64,000 nucleotides of DNA. Source: Parapedobacter koreensis (GTDB lineage: Bacteria; Bacteroidota; Bacteroidia; Sphingobacteriales; Sphingobacteriaceae). A program made the position numbers and the translations under genes. The notes under the pieces were generated by a model that worked only from the letters and a program-made list of their open reading frames with translations, was not told where the DNA came from and did no database searches. Positions 8,699 to 20,525 of the stretch are shown piece by piece (the stretch's first letter is position 1; the number at the start of each line of letters is the position of its first letter). The stretch lies in assembly GCF_900109365.1 (NCBI RefSeq), contig NZ_FNZR01000004.1, positions 310,001 through 374,000 of the forward strand. The letters are read 5' to 3'.

Positions 8699-9106
8699 AT
8701 GAAAGAATATAGATTTCCTAAAGAAGAACGATTGTGCAGCAAAAGGTTGATTGATGACCTTTTCCGCCGTGGTTCTTCTTTTTTTATCCATCCCTATCGC
8801 GTTGTATTTCTACGGACAGCCGGACTCACACCGAAAATACAGGTGATGCTGTCGGTTCCTAAACGCCGTTTTCCATTGGCCGTACACAGGAACCTGCTTA
8901 AACGACGCATGCGCGAGGCATATCGCCTGCAAAAAGGACAAGTATTGTACCCATCGCTTGAAAGCCAGCCTTATGGCTTGGTGATGGCCATCCAATATGT
9001 GGGTAAGGAGGTAATGGACTATCCGGTGATGCATCGGCGCATGGCGGAAGTATTGGTGAGACTCCGGGATGCACATTTATCGGATTGCAACACGCAAAGG
9101 CCATGA
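8699..9106 (+). CDS. rnpA: Ribonuclease P protein component
   Basis: Protein subunit of RNase P, which helps the catalytic RNA mature tRNA 5' ends. The 135-aa protein carries the RNR signature in [15 protein letters not shown] and the central-cleft start [18 protein letters not shown] start at MKEYRF; the longer frame from a TTG at 8642 adds 19 residues not typical for the family. It lies 65 bases after rpmH and overlaps yidD by 4 bases (ATGA). Confidence 0.95.
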   Translation: MKEYRFPKEERLCSKRLIDDLFRRGSSFFIHPYRVVFLRTAGLTPKIQVMLSVPKRRFPLAVHRNLLKRRMREAYRLQKGQVLYPSLESQPYGLVMAIQYVGKEVMDYPVMHRRMAEVLVRLRDAHLSDCNTQRP

Positions 9107-9357
9107 AGGTAGTTCACTTTATTTGGGAAAAGGTTATCAAAGCCGCACTCGGAAGCATTTTCTTGGTGCTGATTAAGGCCTACCAATTATTGTTGTCGCC
9201 AATGTTGGGCGCTTCCTGCCGTTACTCGCCTACATGCTCACAGTATGCCGTGGAGGCGATACGGAAATATGGCCCGTTCAAAGGCGGGTGGCTTGCCGTA
9301 AAACGGATAGCCCGCTGCCATCCCTGGGGTGGACACGGGCATGACCCCGTACCCTAA
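9103..9357 (+). CDS. yidD: Membrane protein insertion efficiency factor YidD
   Basis: Small membrane-associated protein (84 aa) that assists YidC-dependent insertion. Recognised from the hydrophobic N-terminus ([13 protein letters not shown]) and the Cys-rich signature [18 protein letters not shown] followed by [19 protein letters not shown]. The start ATG overlaps the rnpA stop, so translation is coupled. yidC, often next in Firmicutes and Proteobacteria, does not follow here. Confidence 0.96.
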   Translation: MKVVHFIWEKVIKAALGSIFLVLIKAYQLLLSPMLGASCRYSPTCSQYAVEAIRKYGPFKGGWLAVKRIARCHPWGGHGHDPVP

Positions 9358-9411
9358 CTGTTGGTTGATTGCCCATAGCCACCAAAAAAATCATTAACTT
9401 CGCGGCTAAAT

Positions 9412-10113
9412 ATGCCAAAGCATTTTATCCTGCAAATTGAAACGGCAACACAGGTGTGTTCTGTGGCCATATCCGTTGACGGACGTACGCTGGCGTTCCG
9501 TGATGTCGACGAACCCAACGTACATGCGTCCCGGCTGACGTTGCTGGTGGAGGAACTCATGCATGAAACTGGCTTGTCATTTGCCGACTTGGCAGCAATT
9601 GCCGTAAGCAAAGGCCCGGGATCCTATACCGGATTGCGCATAGGCGTTTCCACGGCGAAAGGGCTATGCTATGCGACAGCACTTCCCTTGATTGGCATTG
9701 ATACCCTTACGGCCATGGCTGCGGGATTTGTAGCCGAGCAATCGCATCCCATTCACGCAGGCACCTACTTATATCCCATGGTAGATGCCCGTCGAATGGA
9801 GGTGTATACGGGGACTTATGACCATCGGCTTAATCCGCTGAAGCCCGCTGCCGCCCTCATTGTTGATGCCCACTCATTCAGCGATTTGGATACCAACCAG
9901 CAGGTCACGCTCTTTGGGAATGGGGCAGATAAGTTCGAGGATCTGTTTGCCGCCAATGAACACGTGGTCGTGATTTCCCATTTCAAAAATTCGGCAAGGC
10001 ACTTAAGTGGGCCCGCGTACCGGGCTTTTCTGGATAATCAGTTTGAAAATGTTGCTTATTTTGAGCCTTACTACCTGAAGGATTTTGTAGCGACAACGCC
10101 GAAACAACGGTAA
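9412..10113 (+). CDS. tsaB: tRNA t6A biosynthesis protein TsaB
   Basis: ASKHA-fold partner of TsaD, needed for threonylcarbamoyl-adenosine formation at position 37 of ANN-decoding tRNAs. The N-terminal IETATQVCSVAIS strand pair and the conserved KGPGSYTGLRIGVSTAKGL (about 67-85) are diagnostic. Length 233 aa fits. A TAACTTCG sequence about 20 bases before the ATG resembles a -7 box with one mismatch, so it may have its own promoter rather than reading through from yidD. Confidence 0.95.
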   Translation: MPKHFILQIETATQVCSVAISVDGRTLAFRDVDEPNVHASRLTLLVEELMHETGLSFADLAAIAVSKGPGSYTGLRIGVSTAKGLCYATALPLIGIDTLTAMAAGFVAEQSHPIHAGTYLYPMVDARRMEVYTGTYDHRLNPLKPAAALIVDAHSFSDLDTNQQVTLFGNGADKFEDLFAANEHVVVISHFKNSARHLSGPAYRAFLDNQFENVAYFEPYYLKDFVATTPKQR

Positions 10114-10220
10114 GCAACCCAACCCAAGGTGCTCCCGCTTACCGCTCCGATGCTAATCCCGTACTGCTGTTCGCACAGAACCTCCGTATGACGAAAGTTG
10201 CCGCATAGAAGACAAAAACT

Positions 10221-11123
10221 TCACAACCACCCCTTCCGCTTAAACCAAAAATAGATAGCGACGGAAATGCCAACCATAAGCAGCATGGCCGCCGGGTAGC
10301 CATAATGCCACTCCAATTCGGGCATAAACCTGAAATTCATCCCGTAGATACCCACGATAAAAGTAAGTGGCATGAAGAACACTGAAAAAATGGTCAGCAC
10401 GCGCATGATTTCATTGGTACGTTTGGAGGATATTGAAAAATAAACCGACAGTAGCTGGCCAGTGTTTTCAGAAAGGTTGTCGAAAATGGTCTGTGTGCGG
10501 ATATAGAGATCGCGTAGGTCACGGGTATATGCATCACGTTGCCCTATCGAATCAATATTGTCCACGATTTCATAGGAGAGGAGCATCAGCCTCCGTATGA
10601 CATCTATCTGGCGTTTTACAAAATACAAGTTTCGCAGTATCGGCGAGTTCGGCTGCTTCAAAAACACCTGTTCTTCGTAATAGTCCAGCAATTCGGACAA
10701 TTTTAAGCCCGGTTGCTCAAACGTGAGTATCGATTCCCGGATCAACGCGTTCAGCAAGTGCAATGTTGAATCACATGCGCCAGTGTCGATGCGTTTGGTT
10801 TTGACCGAGTTTATCACGTTGTATTCGGCACGGTGCACGGTAATGAGGTGATCGCCGGTGAAGAATAAGGCGATCTTATTGGTCAGTTCTTGAATTGTAT
10901 CCGCCTCATCCCCCAGGTTAGGGGCAAACACCCTGAAGATAATAAACGTATAATGATCAAATAATTCATATTTTGGCAAGTGGTCGGGCTGCATGCAGTC
11001 CTTGATGGAAGCTTCATGCAGCTTGTACTGTTTGGCTACCTGCCGGATTTCATCATCGGTAGGGGCCGATAGGTCTACCCAATCGAAGCCAGTTGAATCT
11101 TTGGATGTCAGTAATTGGATCAC
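10221..11123 (-). CDS. corA: CorA-family magnesium/divalent cation transporter
   Basis: Inner-membrane Mg2+/Co2+ channel of the CorA family, 300 aa. A large N-terminal cytoplasmic domain (1-235) is followed by two transmembrane helices. TM1 ends in the signature YGMNF, then the periplasmic loop MPELEWHYG, then TM2 (AAMLLMVGISVAIYFWF) and a basic tail. It is monocistronic. CorA relatives may also move Co2+, Ni2+ or Zn2+; ion preference cannot be read here. Confidence 0.94.
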   Translation of the reverse strand: MIQLLTSKDSTGFDWVDLSAPTDDEIRQVAKQYKLHEASIKDCMQPDHLPKYELFDHYTFIIFRVFAPNLGDEADTIQELTNKIALFFTGDHLITVHRAEYNVINSVKTKRIDTGACDSTLHLLNALIRESILTFEQPGLKLSELLDYYEEQVFLKQPNSPILRNLYFVKRQIDVIRRLMLLSYEIVDNIDSIGQRDAYTRDLRDLYIRTQTIFDNLSENTGQLLSVYFSISSKRTNEIMRVLTIFSVFFMPLTFIVGIYGMNFRFMPELEWHYGYPAAMLLMVGISVAIYFWFKRKGWL

Positions 11124-11226
11124 GTATTCGAATGTCTAAAAAAAACTTGGTTTTTGTGTTTTTTTTTCTGACAAAAATGCTTTTTTTGTTGTTATACAAC
11201 ACGAGAGTCGCTATAACAGAAAACAC

Positions 11227-12723
11227 ATGCCAGTAACAGTAAGCAGAAAAGAGAAGATATTCGAACCGGATTCCAGCCGTGTCATCGCCCGATTCCTTTT
11301 TGCAGGCGAAGAGCGGGCAAAGCGATTGATTATGGCGTTGACGGCGCTTAGCAATGGACAGCAACGGGATCTGCTCAGCGAGGTATTGCGTAAGTATTCC
11401 AAGCGCCACCGTAGCCTGAAAAAGATATTTGCCAACCATTTCAAGCGGTTGATTCCAGTGATGGAACTGATGGAAATCGACCATGCGAAGCTGCCGGATC
11501 ATTTGAAGCAGCTTATCGGCTCGTATTTCACGATGGAATATTCCATTGAGGCTGCCGCATTTTTCAATCCTTCCATCATTGAACACCCCGACCAGACCTC
11601 GCTTGCGCGGGGCCAGAAGCGGGTCATCATCAGTTTCAGGGCTACGGGGGAGGGGCATATTTCATCGATTGTTTTCAGGCAAGGTGTATTGGACACGAAT
11701 ATGGATATCGACGTAGAGCCTCCGGGAAAAATGCTTGAGGTACCCGAGCAGGTAAAGAACCACACCTACCATAAAAAATCTTTCCTCCGCAAGTTACGAG
11801 AAATGTGGAGTGACAGTGGTTACCGCAACGATGAGGCCTATGAAATTATCAGCGACCAGTTGGACGATACCTTTACCTACGAAGAGCTTAAGCAGGCACT
11901 CAAAGAAGTACAGGTAAAGCTGGAGCCCCGGCAGGAAAACCTGGCATTCCTGCAGGAAGTGCGATGGCTGGCATCTTCCCATTATGAAATGACATTTTCC
12001 GTAGACACATCGGTGTGCGAGCGGGTTATTTTTCCCATTGCCGATACGGAGAAAAACGGGATAGAAGACGCCCGGTTTGTCCGATACATCGGTGAAAAGG
12101 GAGCGGTCACGTACTATGCCACCTATACCGCGTATGACGGGATATCCATCCTTCCTAAGCTGCTTATGACCAAAGATTTCCGGCATTTCCAGGTAATGCC
12201 TATGCACGGATATATCGCACAGAACAAAGGCATGGCGTTGTTTCCGCGCAAGGTTAATGGGCAATACGCTATGCTGTGCCGCATCGATGGGGTTAATAAT
12301 TACATCGCGTATTCCGATCGCGTCAATGTGTGGCGTGAAGCCAAGCTGATACAGACACCCCGTGAACCCTGGGAGCTGGTACAGATGGGCAACTGCGGCT
12401 CCCCGTTGGAGACTAAGGAAGGGTGGCTTGTGCTCACACATGGCGTAGGGCCTATGCGCGAATATGTTTTAGGTGCTTTGCTGCTTGATTTGGAACATCC
12501 CGAACACGAAATCGGCCGTCTGAAAGATCCACTGCTCATCCCCAACCGGAAAGAACGCGAGGGCTATGTGCCCAATGTGGTGTATTCCTGCGGGGCCTAC
12601 ATCCACCAAGACAAACTGGTTATTCCGTATGCCATGTCGGATTATGCATCCACGTATGCGGTAGTGGATGTAGCGGAATTATTGGCAAAACTACTTAATA
12701 ATAACGGCAAATCAGACCGCTAA
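11227..12723 (+). CDS. Glycoside hydrolase family 130 (mannoside phosphorylase-like)
   Basis: Cytoplasmic five-bladed beta-propeller enzyme, 498 aa, no signal peptide. The GH130 hallmark GIEDARFV with its catalytic Asp sits near residue 279, followed by the YYATYTAYDG, PMHGYIAQNKGMALFPRK and VLTHGVGPMREY motifs. GH130 enzymes cleave or phosphorolyse beta-mannosides. This is a long form with an about 180-residue helical N-terminal extension. Its 3' end overlaps the convergent GT4 gene by 12 bases, and the GH130 / GT4 / toroid trio looks like one glycan module. Substrate unknown. Confidence 0.85.
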   Translation: MPVTVSRKEKIFEPDSSRVIARFLFAGEERAKRLIMALTALSNGQQRDLLSEVLRKYSKRHRSLKKIFANHFKRLIPVMELMEIDHAKLPDHLKQLIGSYFTMEYSIEAAAFFNPSIIEHPDQTSLARGQKRVIISFRATGEGHISSIVFRQGVLDTNMDIDVEPPGKMLEVPEQVKNHTYHKKSFLRKLREMWSDSGYRNDEAYEIISDQLDDTFTYEELKQALKEVQVKLEPRQENLAFLQEVRWLASSHYEMTFSVDTSVCERVIFPIADTEKNGIEDARFVRYIGEKGAVTYYATYTAYDGISILPKLLMTKDFRHFQVMPMHGYIAQNKGMALFPRKVNGQYAMLCRIDGVNNYIAYSDRVNVWREAKLIQTPREPWELVQMGNCGSPLETKEGWLVLTHGVGPMREYVLGALLLDLEHPEHEIGRLKDPLLIPNRKEREGYVPNVVYSCGAYIHQDKLVIPYAMSDYASTYAVVDVAELLAKLLNNNGKSDR

Positions 12724-13722
12724 GATATGGCGGTAAACGTCAACGTAGCTATCCACCATCTTTTTCCTTGAAAACATGGTCTGTGCCCATCGAGCGCAAT
12801 CTTGCCGGGATAATCCGGAGAGATTGGCGACGGCCGATACCGCTTCTTCCGTGTTGGATACCAGGAATCCGGTTTTGCCGTCTACCACCAGCTCCGGCAT
12901 GGAACCCCTATTGATGGCAATGACCGGCGTGCCGCACAGCATAGCCTCGGCCACACTCAGCCCGAAAGGCTCATCAAAACCAATCAGGTGCAGCAGCGCA
13001 GCGGCGTTGCCCAATAAGTGGTTTCGATCATCCGGTCCTACATTGCCTACATATTGGATCTGGTGGCCATCAATACGGGGCGATACCGCTGTGGCAAAGT
13101 AACGTTCATCCTGCACCAATCCCGCCATGATGAGGCGGCGCCCCGTTCGTTGGGCCACCTCAATAGCGAGATGTGCCCCTTTTTCCGGATGTATCCGCCC
13201 GAAATACAGCAGGTAGTCGTCCGGTTGTTTGACGAAGTCAAACAGCGATGTGTCCATCCCGTTGTACACCGTGGCTGCGTAGTCCAGCTCGGGCGACCGA
13301 TCCGCATTGCTAATGGAAATGTAGGTGCTGGTGCGGTTATATCGCTTATATACCGGTAGAATCTTCGGGGAGGAAAAACCATGGATGGTGGTCACCATGG
13401 GCGTGCTGATCAACCTGGAATAAGTAAGCGGAAGAAAGTCGAAATGATTGTGGATGATATCAAACTCAGCCGCCGCTTCCATCGCCTGGGCGATGTGCAG
13501 GCATTCTTCCACCTTGGGGTCCAACGTCTGATCCTCGGCATACCCCCTGGGTGTGGTGTAGCGGAGCCTTGCCCGGGTGATGGAATCTGCTGTGGCAAAC
13601 AAGGTCACATCCAGCCCCTTGTTGACCAACCCTTCGGCGAGCGCCGAGGCGATTTGTTCCCAAGGTCCGTATTTACGGGGCGGTGTCCGCCAGGCTATGG
13701 GGGCCAGTATTGCTATCTTCAT
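12712..13722 (-). CDS. Glycosyltransferase family 4 (GT-B fold)
   Basis: Retaining glycosyltransferase of the GT4 type, 336 aa. It has an N-terminal Rossmann domain with the glycine-rich donor-side start (APIAWRTPPRKYGPWEQIASAL), HNHFDFLPL and TIHGFSSPK. The C-terminal donor-binding domain begins near VYNGMDTSLF, with YFGRIHPEKGAHLAIEVA and the E-x7-E motif EPFGLSVAEAMLCGTPVIA. The start codon lies 50 bases inside the end of the upstream gene, so the two are co-transcribed. Donor sugar unknown; a mannosyl or glucosyl donor would fit the GH130 neighbour (inference). Confidence 0.9.
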   Translation of the reverse strand: MKIAILAPIAWRTPPRKYGPWEQIASALAEGLVNKGLDVTLFATADSITRARLRYTTPRGYAEDQTLDPKVEECLHIAQAMEAAAEFDIIHNHFDFLPLTYSRLISTPMVTTIHGFSSPKILPVYKRYNRTSTYISISNADRSPELDYAATVYNGMDTSLFDFVKQPDDYLLYFGRIHPEKGAHLAIEVAQRTGRRLIMAGLVQDERYFATAVSPRIDGHQIQYVGNVGPDDRNHLLGNAAALLHLIGFDEPFGLSVAEAMLCGTPVIAINRGSMPELVVDGKTGFLVSNTEEAVSAVANLSGLSRQDCARWAQTMFSRKKMVDSYVDVYRHILAV

Positions 13723-14806
13723 CGGTTTCCTTGGAACGTGTACGATTCATTGGTTTTTCAACCGCTTGCTGCAAGGCAAGGTGTGCAATCAAGTAGGCGA
13801 GTGTACTTTCTGCCCCTTGGTTCCGGTTTATACCGTCTTTCTCCAGCCCATCGCAGCAACCGCCAGTCTCGGCGTCATAGAGGCTCATGCGCAGATCATT
13901 TTCGCCTAAAAACCACCTAAAAGCCGTATATGCTAATTGCAAGTAATGCGGATCGCCGGTATGGTTGTGCGCCTGGAGGAACAGCAATACCGTAGCCATG
14001 GCGTCCACGGGCTGCTGGTCGAATCGGGAGCACACGCCATCGCGCCTAAACCATGCTTCATTGCCCACCAAGCTCAGGTATCCTTTGTGCATGGTATGTT
14101 TTTCGAGGAAAGCCATGCTCTCGAAGCCGACCTGGCGGAAAGCATCATCGTTGAGCAGCTCGCCCGCCTGCATCATCGAGAGAGGCAGCAAAGCATTATC
14201 ATAGGCCAACAGTGACTCGTACCAATGCCAATCATCCCGTCGGTGGGTGATGTATTCCCGATGAAGCCGGAGGGCAAGTTTATGGGTTAATTCCATCATC
14301 CCATCATCCGTAGGGAGGCCCTTTAGACAGTGGTATAAGCCGAGGATGATGTTGGCAATGCTGCGGATGGATTGCAATCGCTCAAAATGAGGCACCGCTT
14401 TGAAGAACACCTTACGGGCAACCTGGAAATAGGCATCCTTCGGTGCGTGCGCCATGGCGTAGCCGATGGCCCAAACGGCACGGCCAAATGCATCCTCTGA
14501 TCCCACGTGGTCCAGGAAATTGCGGTTGAAGCCCATGAAATTACGGAATGTCCCGTCGTCGTTTTGCGCGTAATGGATATAAGCGAGGTATGTGGGAATG
14601 TTGTGCAGGGCTGTTTCATCCTTGGTTTGCCGATAGGCCATGAGTGCCATCAACAGTGCACGGGCATTGTCATCCAAGCAATACCCTTCATGATAATTGG
14701 GAATGCCATACGTGGCATGCTGGAAAATGCCCGTACTGTCTGTGAGCCTTGTCACGTGGTCGAGCCGCAGCGGCGGTAAAATGTACTTACGCTTAGCCAT
14801 CTTCAT
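13673..14806 (-). CDS. Uncharacterised helical (alpha/alpha)-toroid glycan-related protein
   Basis: Cytoplasmic 377-aa protein without signal peptide. Repeated amphipathic helices, acidic aromatic patches (GYCLDDNARAL, about 42-52; NDDGTFRNFMGF, about 80-91; RDDWHWYESLLAYDNALLP, about 195-213) and the spacing of helical hairpins resemble an (alpha/alpha)6 barrel of the kind used by many glycosidases, epimerases and GH88/GH105-like enzymes. It is the first gene of a minus-strand pair with the GT4 gene, overlapping it by 50 bases. Related genes are commonly annotated as glycosidase- or glycosyltransferase-associated. I do not assign an activity. Confidence 0.6.
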   Translation of the reverse strand: MKMAKRKYILPPLRLDHVTRLTDSTGIFQHATYGIPNYHEGYCLDDNARALLMALMAYRQTKDETALHNIPTYLAYIHYAQNDDGTFRNFMGFNRNFLDHVGSEDAFGRAVWAIGYAMAHAPKDAYFQVARKVFFKAVPHFERLQSIRSIANIILGLYHCLKGLPTDDGMMELTHKLALRLHREYITHRRDDWHWYESLLAYDNALLPLSMMQAGELLNDDAFRQVGFESMAFLEKHTMHKGYLSLVGNEAWFRRDGVCSRFDQQPVDAMATVLLFLQAHNHTGDPHYLQLAYTAFRWFLGENDLRMSLYDAETGGCCDGLEKDGINRNQGAESTLAYLIAHLALQQAVEKPMNRTRSKETDEDSNTGPHSLADTAP

Positions 14807-14919
14807 TGTGTTTCCGTTGTAGTAAAACTCTTTCGTTACAAGGTAACGTTTGTTTTTCTAAAACTTATAAAACGCCAATTAGTTTTTTGGTTGGTAGCAA
14901 TGTGCTTTCCAAAGGGCAA

Positions 14920-14947
14920 AAAATAAGGCTGCCGAAATGGGCAGCCT
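14920..14947 (-). terminator. Terminator of the OmpH-like gene
   Basis: On the minus strand AGGCTGCC / GGCAGCCT form a stem with a 6-base loop, followed by TTATTTTTTG. It lies about 45 bases past the OmpH-like stop codon. Confidence 0.75.
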
Positions 14948-14989
14948 CAGGATATTTTTATTTAAGTATGTTGCGGCGTTCCGCGCGAT

Positions 14990-17682
<2,693 letters not shown>

Positions 17683-17687
17683 GTAGC

Positions 17688-17732
17688 TATCGTTATCAGC
17701 AGCCGGTTATCAACCGACTGCTGATAACGATA
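17688..17732. repeat. Long near-perfect hairpin after gyrB
   Basis: A 21-base inverted repeat with a single C-A mismatch and a 3-base loop (arms 17688-17708 and 17712-17732). It lies between the convergent gyrB and AraC genes. There is no T tract on either side, so it is not a textbook intrinsic terminator. It may still stop transcription or protect 3' ends. Confidence 0.8.
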
Positions 17733-17755
17733 ATCAGTAGCAGGCTGTACATATC

Positions 17756-18643
17756 CTAAACCCCAACGGCGACCTTGCTGTACAAATACCTTTTTTTGTA
17801 CTCCAGCGGCGTCATATCCGTCACCTTCTTGAAATGCCTGTAAAAATTGGAAACGTTGTTAAATCCACATTCAAAACAAACGATTTCGGTGGGCAAAATA
17901 TCCTCTACCAATAGCCGGCATGCATGGCTAATGCGTATTTCAATAAGGAAATCATAATACGTCTTCTTGGTCATCAGCTTGAAATACCGGCAAAAGGAGG
18001 TGACACTCAAGTTGGCAATTGACGCAATTTCTTCTAAGCTGATTTCCTTTTTATAGTTGCTTAAGGTGTATGTGCAGACTTTATTGATGCGCACGGCATC
18101 CATTTCATTGGATTTGTAAAAGGCATGCGCGGAGGCAATCGATACATATTCTTCCGATTCAGCGATGGTTTTGAGGATAGACAGGAGAATAATGAGCCGT
18201 TCCATATCGGTAGCTACCGTTGCCTTGTGCATCAGGTCGATCAGCCTGACCCGGCTCCTCCCGCTAAATTTCATTCCTTTCCGGGCTTTCTCAAACAGTT
18301 TCGGTACCAGGTACGTTTCCGGTAAGTTGAGGAAATCCCTACCAAAGCAGTCGGGAAGGAAATGGATCACAATTGCCTCCACTTTCCTGTCCGGATGGTT
18401 TTGGTAGTATTCCTCGTTGCACTGCCACATATGTGGCAGGTTGCTGCCCAACAGCAACACTTCGCCTTCCGAAAAGTTGCCGATATTATCACCGATGAAC
18501 CGCACGCCTTTACCCCGGATGACATGGTGGAGCTCCAATTCCGGGTGATAATGCCACAGTGATCCGAAGTTTGCCTGGACATCATGCCGTGCACTGAATG
18601 ACGATTGGATTTGCGTCGGTACTTTGTGGAAAAGTGGCTTCAT
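17756..18643 (-). CDS. AraC-family transcriptional regulator of the carbohydrate locus
   Basis: 295-aa regulator. The N-terminal cupin sugar-sensing domain (about 20-110) has HYHPELELHHVIRGKG and EGEVLLLGSNLPHMW. The C-terminal double helix-turn-helix (about 185-290) has ISLEEIASIANLSVTSFCRYFK and the second-HTH signature CFECGFNNVSNFYRHFKKVTDMTPLEYKK. It is divergent from the isomerase-kinase operon across a 256-base gap, the usual geometry for a local activator. The inducer is probably a free monosaccharide of the pathway (inference). Confidence 0.93.
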   Translation of the reverse strand: MKPLFHKVPTQIQSSFSARHDVQANFGSLWHYHPELELHHVIRGKGVRFIGDNIGNFSEGEVLLLGSNLPHMWQCNEEYYQNHPDRKVEAIVIHFLPDCFGRDFLNLPETYLVPKLFEKARKGMKFSGRSRVRLIDLMHKATVATDMERLIILLSILKTIAESEEYVSIASAHAFYKSNEMDAVRINKVCTYTLSNYKKEISLEEIASIANLSVTSFCRYFKLMTKKTYYDFLIEIRISHACRLLVEDILPTEIVCFECGFNNVSNFYRHFKKVTDMTPLEYKKRYLYSKVAVGV

Positions 18644-18899
18644 ATCTCATAATCGTTGTTTTCCATTTCCCTGGTGCCGGGAAAAAGAACGGTTTATAAC
18701 CTTTGTGTTTCAGCAGGGGATGTATCATCACCCTATCCTGTGTACTAAATTATGGAATAGAAATCCGATTTCCAAAGAAATGACAAGATCGTACAATAAG
18801 AGGGCAATAAATTCCAATAATCCCCGGTGCTTTCGCTACACTTTTGTACGGTGCTGATTCCGTATAGCGGGCATCAACTTTTGATAAACCAATTTGACC
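18644..18899. promoter_or_regulatory. Divergent control region, AraC regulator / isomerase operon
   Basis: This 256-base gap holds no gene. At 18836-18850 is the 15-mer CTACACTTTTGTACG, which recurs at 45086-45100 ahead of the DUF3748 gene. The two copies lie 49 and 44 bases from their start codons. Its CACTTTTG core is one mismatch from the -7 consensus. A second GTAC element (GTACAATAAG) is at 18791. These are candidate promoter and AraC-operator elements; no binding data. Confidence 0.4.
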
Positions 18900-20525
18900 A
18901 TGGATAAAACCAATAAAAAAGAAGTCTGGCTTGTCGCAAGCGGCGATTTGCGACTGGCGGCAAATCAACTGTGCTGGAAGGCACAGGAAACCATGGAGGC
19001 GCAATTGAGCGCGGCCATTGAGCGGCAGGGATGGCGCCTGAAACGGGCACATGGCTACCATACCGAAAAGCAGCATGGTTTTATCGATTCTCAGCGGATG
19101 GGCATCGATGTATTCAAGGCCGTCCCTCCCGATGTCCCGCTGATTGTTGCCGAGAGCGTGTGGCAATACACACACCATGTATTGGCAGGGCTTACTACAC
19201 ATCGTGGGCCCATCCTCACCGTGGCCAATTGGAGTGGACAATGGCCCGGACTGGTCGGTATGCTCAACCTCAATGGGTCGCTTACCAAAGCAGGTGTGGC
19301 TTACAGCACACTATGGAGTAACGATTTTACCGATGATTTTTTCGATCAAGGTCTTGCCGAATGGCTGGAAAAAGGAATGATCAAGCATGATCTCCGACAT
19401 GTAATGCCCTTCGATTTGGTGAAGATCCCCAAGGCAGATGAGCAGGTCGGCCGATCGTTCGCCCAACGAATGCGTCGTGGAAAAGCAATTATGGGCGTTT
19501 TTGACGAGGGCTGCATGGGTATGTATAATGCCATTGTCCCCGACGATCTGCTTCATGCTATCGGTATATTCAAAGAACGGCTCAGCCAATCGGCCCTCTA
19601 CGCCCGTATGCGTACCGTAGGTAACGCCGAGGCGGAGACCGTGCTGCAATGGTTGCTCGACAAGGGCATGACATTCAATTGGGGCAATGATGAAGGTACC
19701 GAACTCACCCGAAGGCAAACGCTTGAACAATGCAAGATGTATGTTGCCGCTGTTCGCATCGCCGCCGAGTTTGGGTGCGATACCATCGGTATCCAATACC
19801 AGCAAGGCTTGAAGGACCTGACCGTAGCAAGTGATCTGGTTGAAGGCTTACTCAATAATCAAGAGCGCCCGCCCGTCTATTCCGAGGACGGCATCGAATA
19901 CTTTGCCGGAGAGGCGATACCCCATTTCAATGAAGTGGATGAATGCGCAGGTATCGATGCGTTGGTAACTTACCACCTGTGGAAGGAACTAGGCATGAAT
20001 GGTGCGAATACGCTGCACGATATCCGCTGGGGCGAGTACTACAAAGGTGGCGACATTGACGATTTTGTATGGGTGTTCCTCATCTCGGGTGCGGTGCCTG
20101 CCGCCCACTTTGCGGGTGGGTATGCTTCCGCGAGCAGCTGGCGGCAATCGCCCATGTATTTCCGGTTGGGCGGGGGAACACTGCGCGGTATCAGCAGACC
20201 GGGCCCAATCGTATGGAGCCGTATTTATGTGCGAGAAGGAGCGTTGCTGGCGGATCTTGGCGTGGGAAGGGTCGTGAACTTACCCGAAGCAGAAACGCAG
20301 CGGCGATGGCAGGCTACATCACCCGAGTGGCCCATCATGCATGCCGTGCTTGATGGCGTGGGTCGTGACCAGCTCATGGCACGCCATCAAGCCAACCACA
20401 TCCATGTGGTATATGCGACTGATGAGCCAGCGGCGCATCGCGCGTGCCGCATCAAGGCCGCAGCGTTGGACGAACTGGGTATCAAGGTACATTTCTGTGG
20501 TAACGTGAAAATCTCCGGGCAATGA
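18900..20525 (+). CDS. L-fucose/D-arabinose isomerase-family protein
   Basis: Cytoplasmic aldose-ketose isomerase of the fucose isomerase superfamily, 541 aa. It has the N-terminal Rossmann-like domains (WLVASGDLRL; VANWSGQWPGLVGMLNL), the central active-site region with candidate metal ligands (GVFDEGCMGMYNAIVPDD, about 197-214; GNDEGTEL) and a C-terminal beta-barrel domain (FRLGGGTLRGISRPGPIVWSR). FucI-type enzymes also convert D-arabinose to D-ribulose. The ATG at 18900 is preferred over a TTG 6 bases upstream. It overlaps the downstream ribulokinase by 4 bases, so its ketose product is almost certainly that kinase's substrate. Confidence 0.75.
   Translation: MDKTNKKEVWLVASGDLRLAANQLCWKAQETMEAQLSAAIERQGWRLKRAHGYHTEKQHGFIDSQRMGIDVFKAVPPDVPLIVAESVWQYTHHVLAGLTTHRGPILTVANWSGQWPGLVGMLNLNGSLTKAGVAYSTLWSNDFTDDFFDQGLAEWLEKGMIKHDLRHVMPFDLVKIPKADEQVGRSFAQRMRRGKAIMGVFDEGCMGMYNAIVPDDLLHAIGIFKERLSQSALYARMRTVGNAEAETVLQWLLDKGMTFNWGNDEGTELTRRQTLEQCKMYVAAVRIAAEFGCDTIGIQYQQGLKDLTVASDLVEGLLNNQERPPVYSEDGIEYFAGEAIPHFNEVDECAGIDALVTYHLWKELGMNGANTLHDIRWGEYYKGGDIDDFVWVFLISGAVPAAHFAGGYASASSWRQSPMYFRLGGGTLRGISRPGPIVWSRIYVREGALLADLGVGRVVNLPEAETQRRWQATSPEWPIMHAVLDGVGRDQLMARHQANHIHVVYATDEPAAHRACRIKAAALDELGIKVHFCGNVKISGQ

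Noticed and set aside
10114-10220. Possible small RNA between tsaB and corA
   Set aside because: The 107-base convergent spacer has no promoter box, hairpin with T tract or conserved motif that I can identify.
11053-11658. 201-residue minus-strand frame overlapping the CorA start and GH130
   Set aside because: It lies antisense to the strongly supported GH130 gene, has unnatural composition and matches no family.
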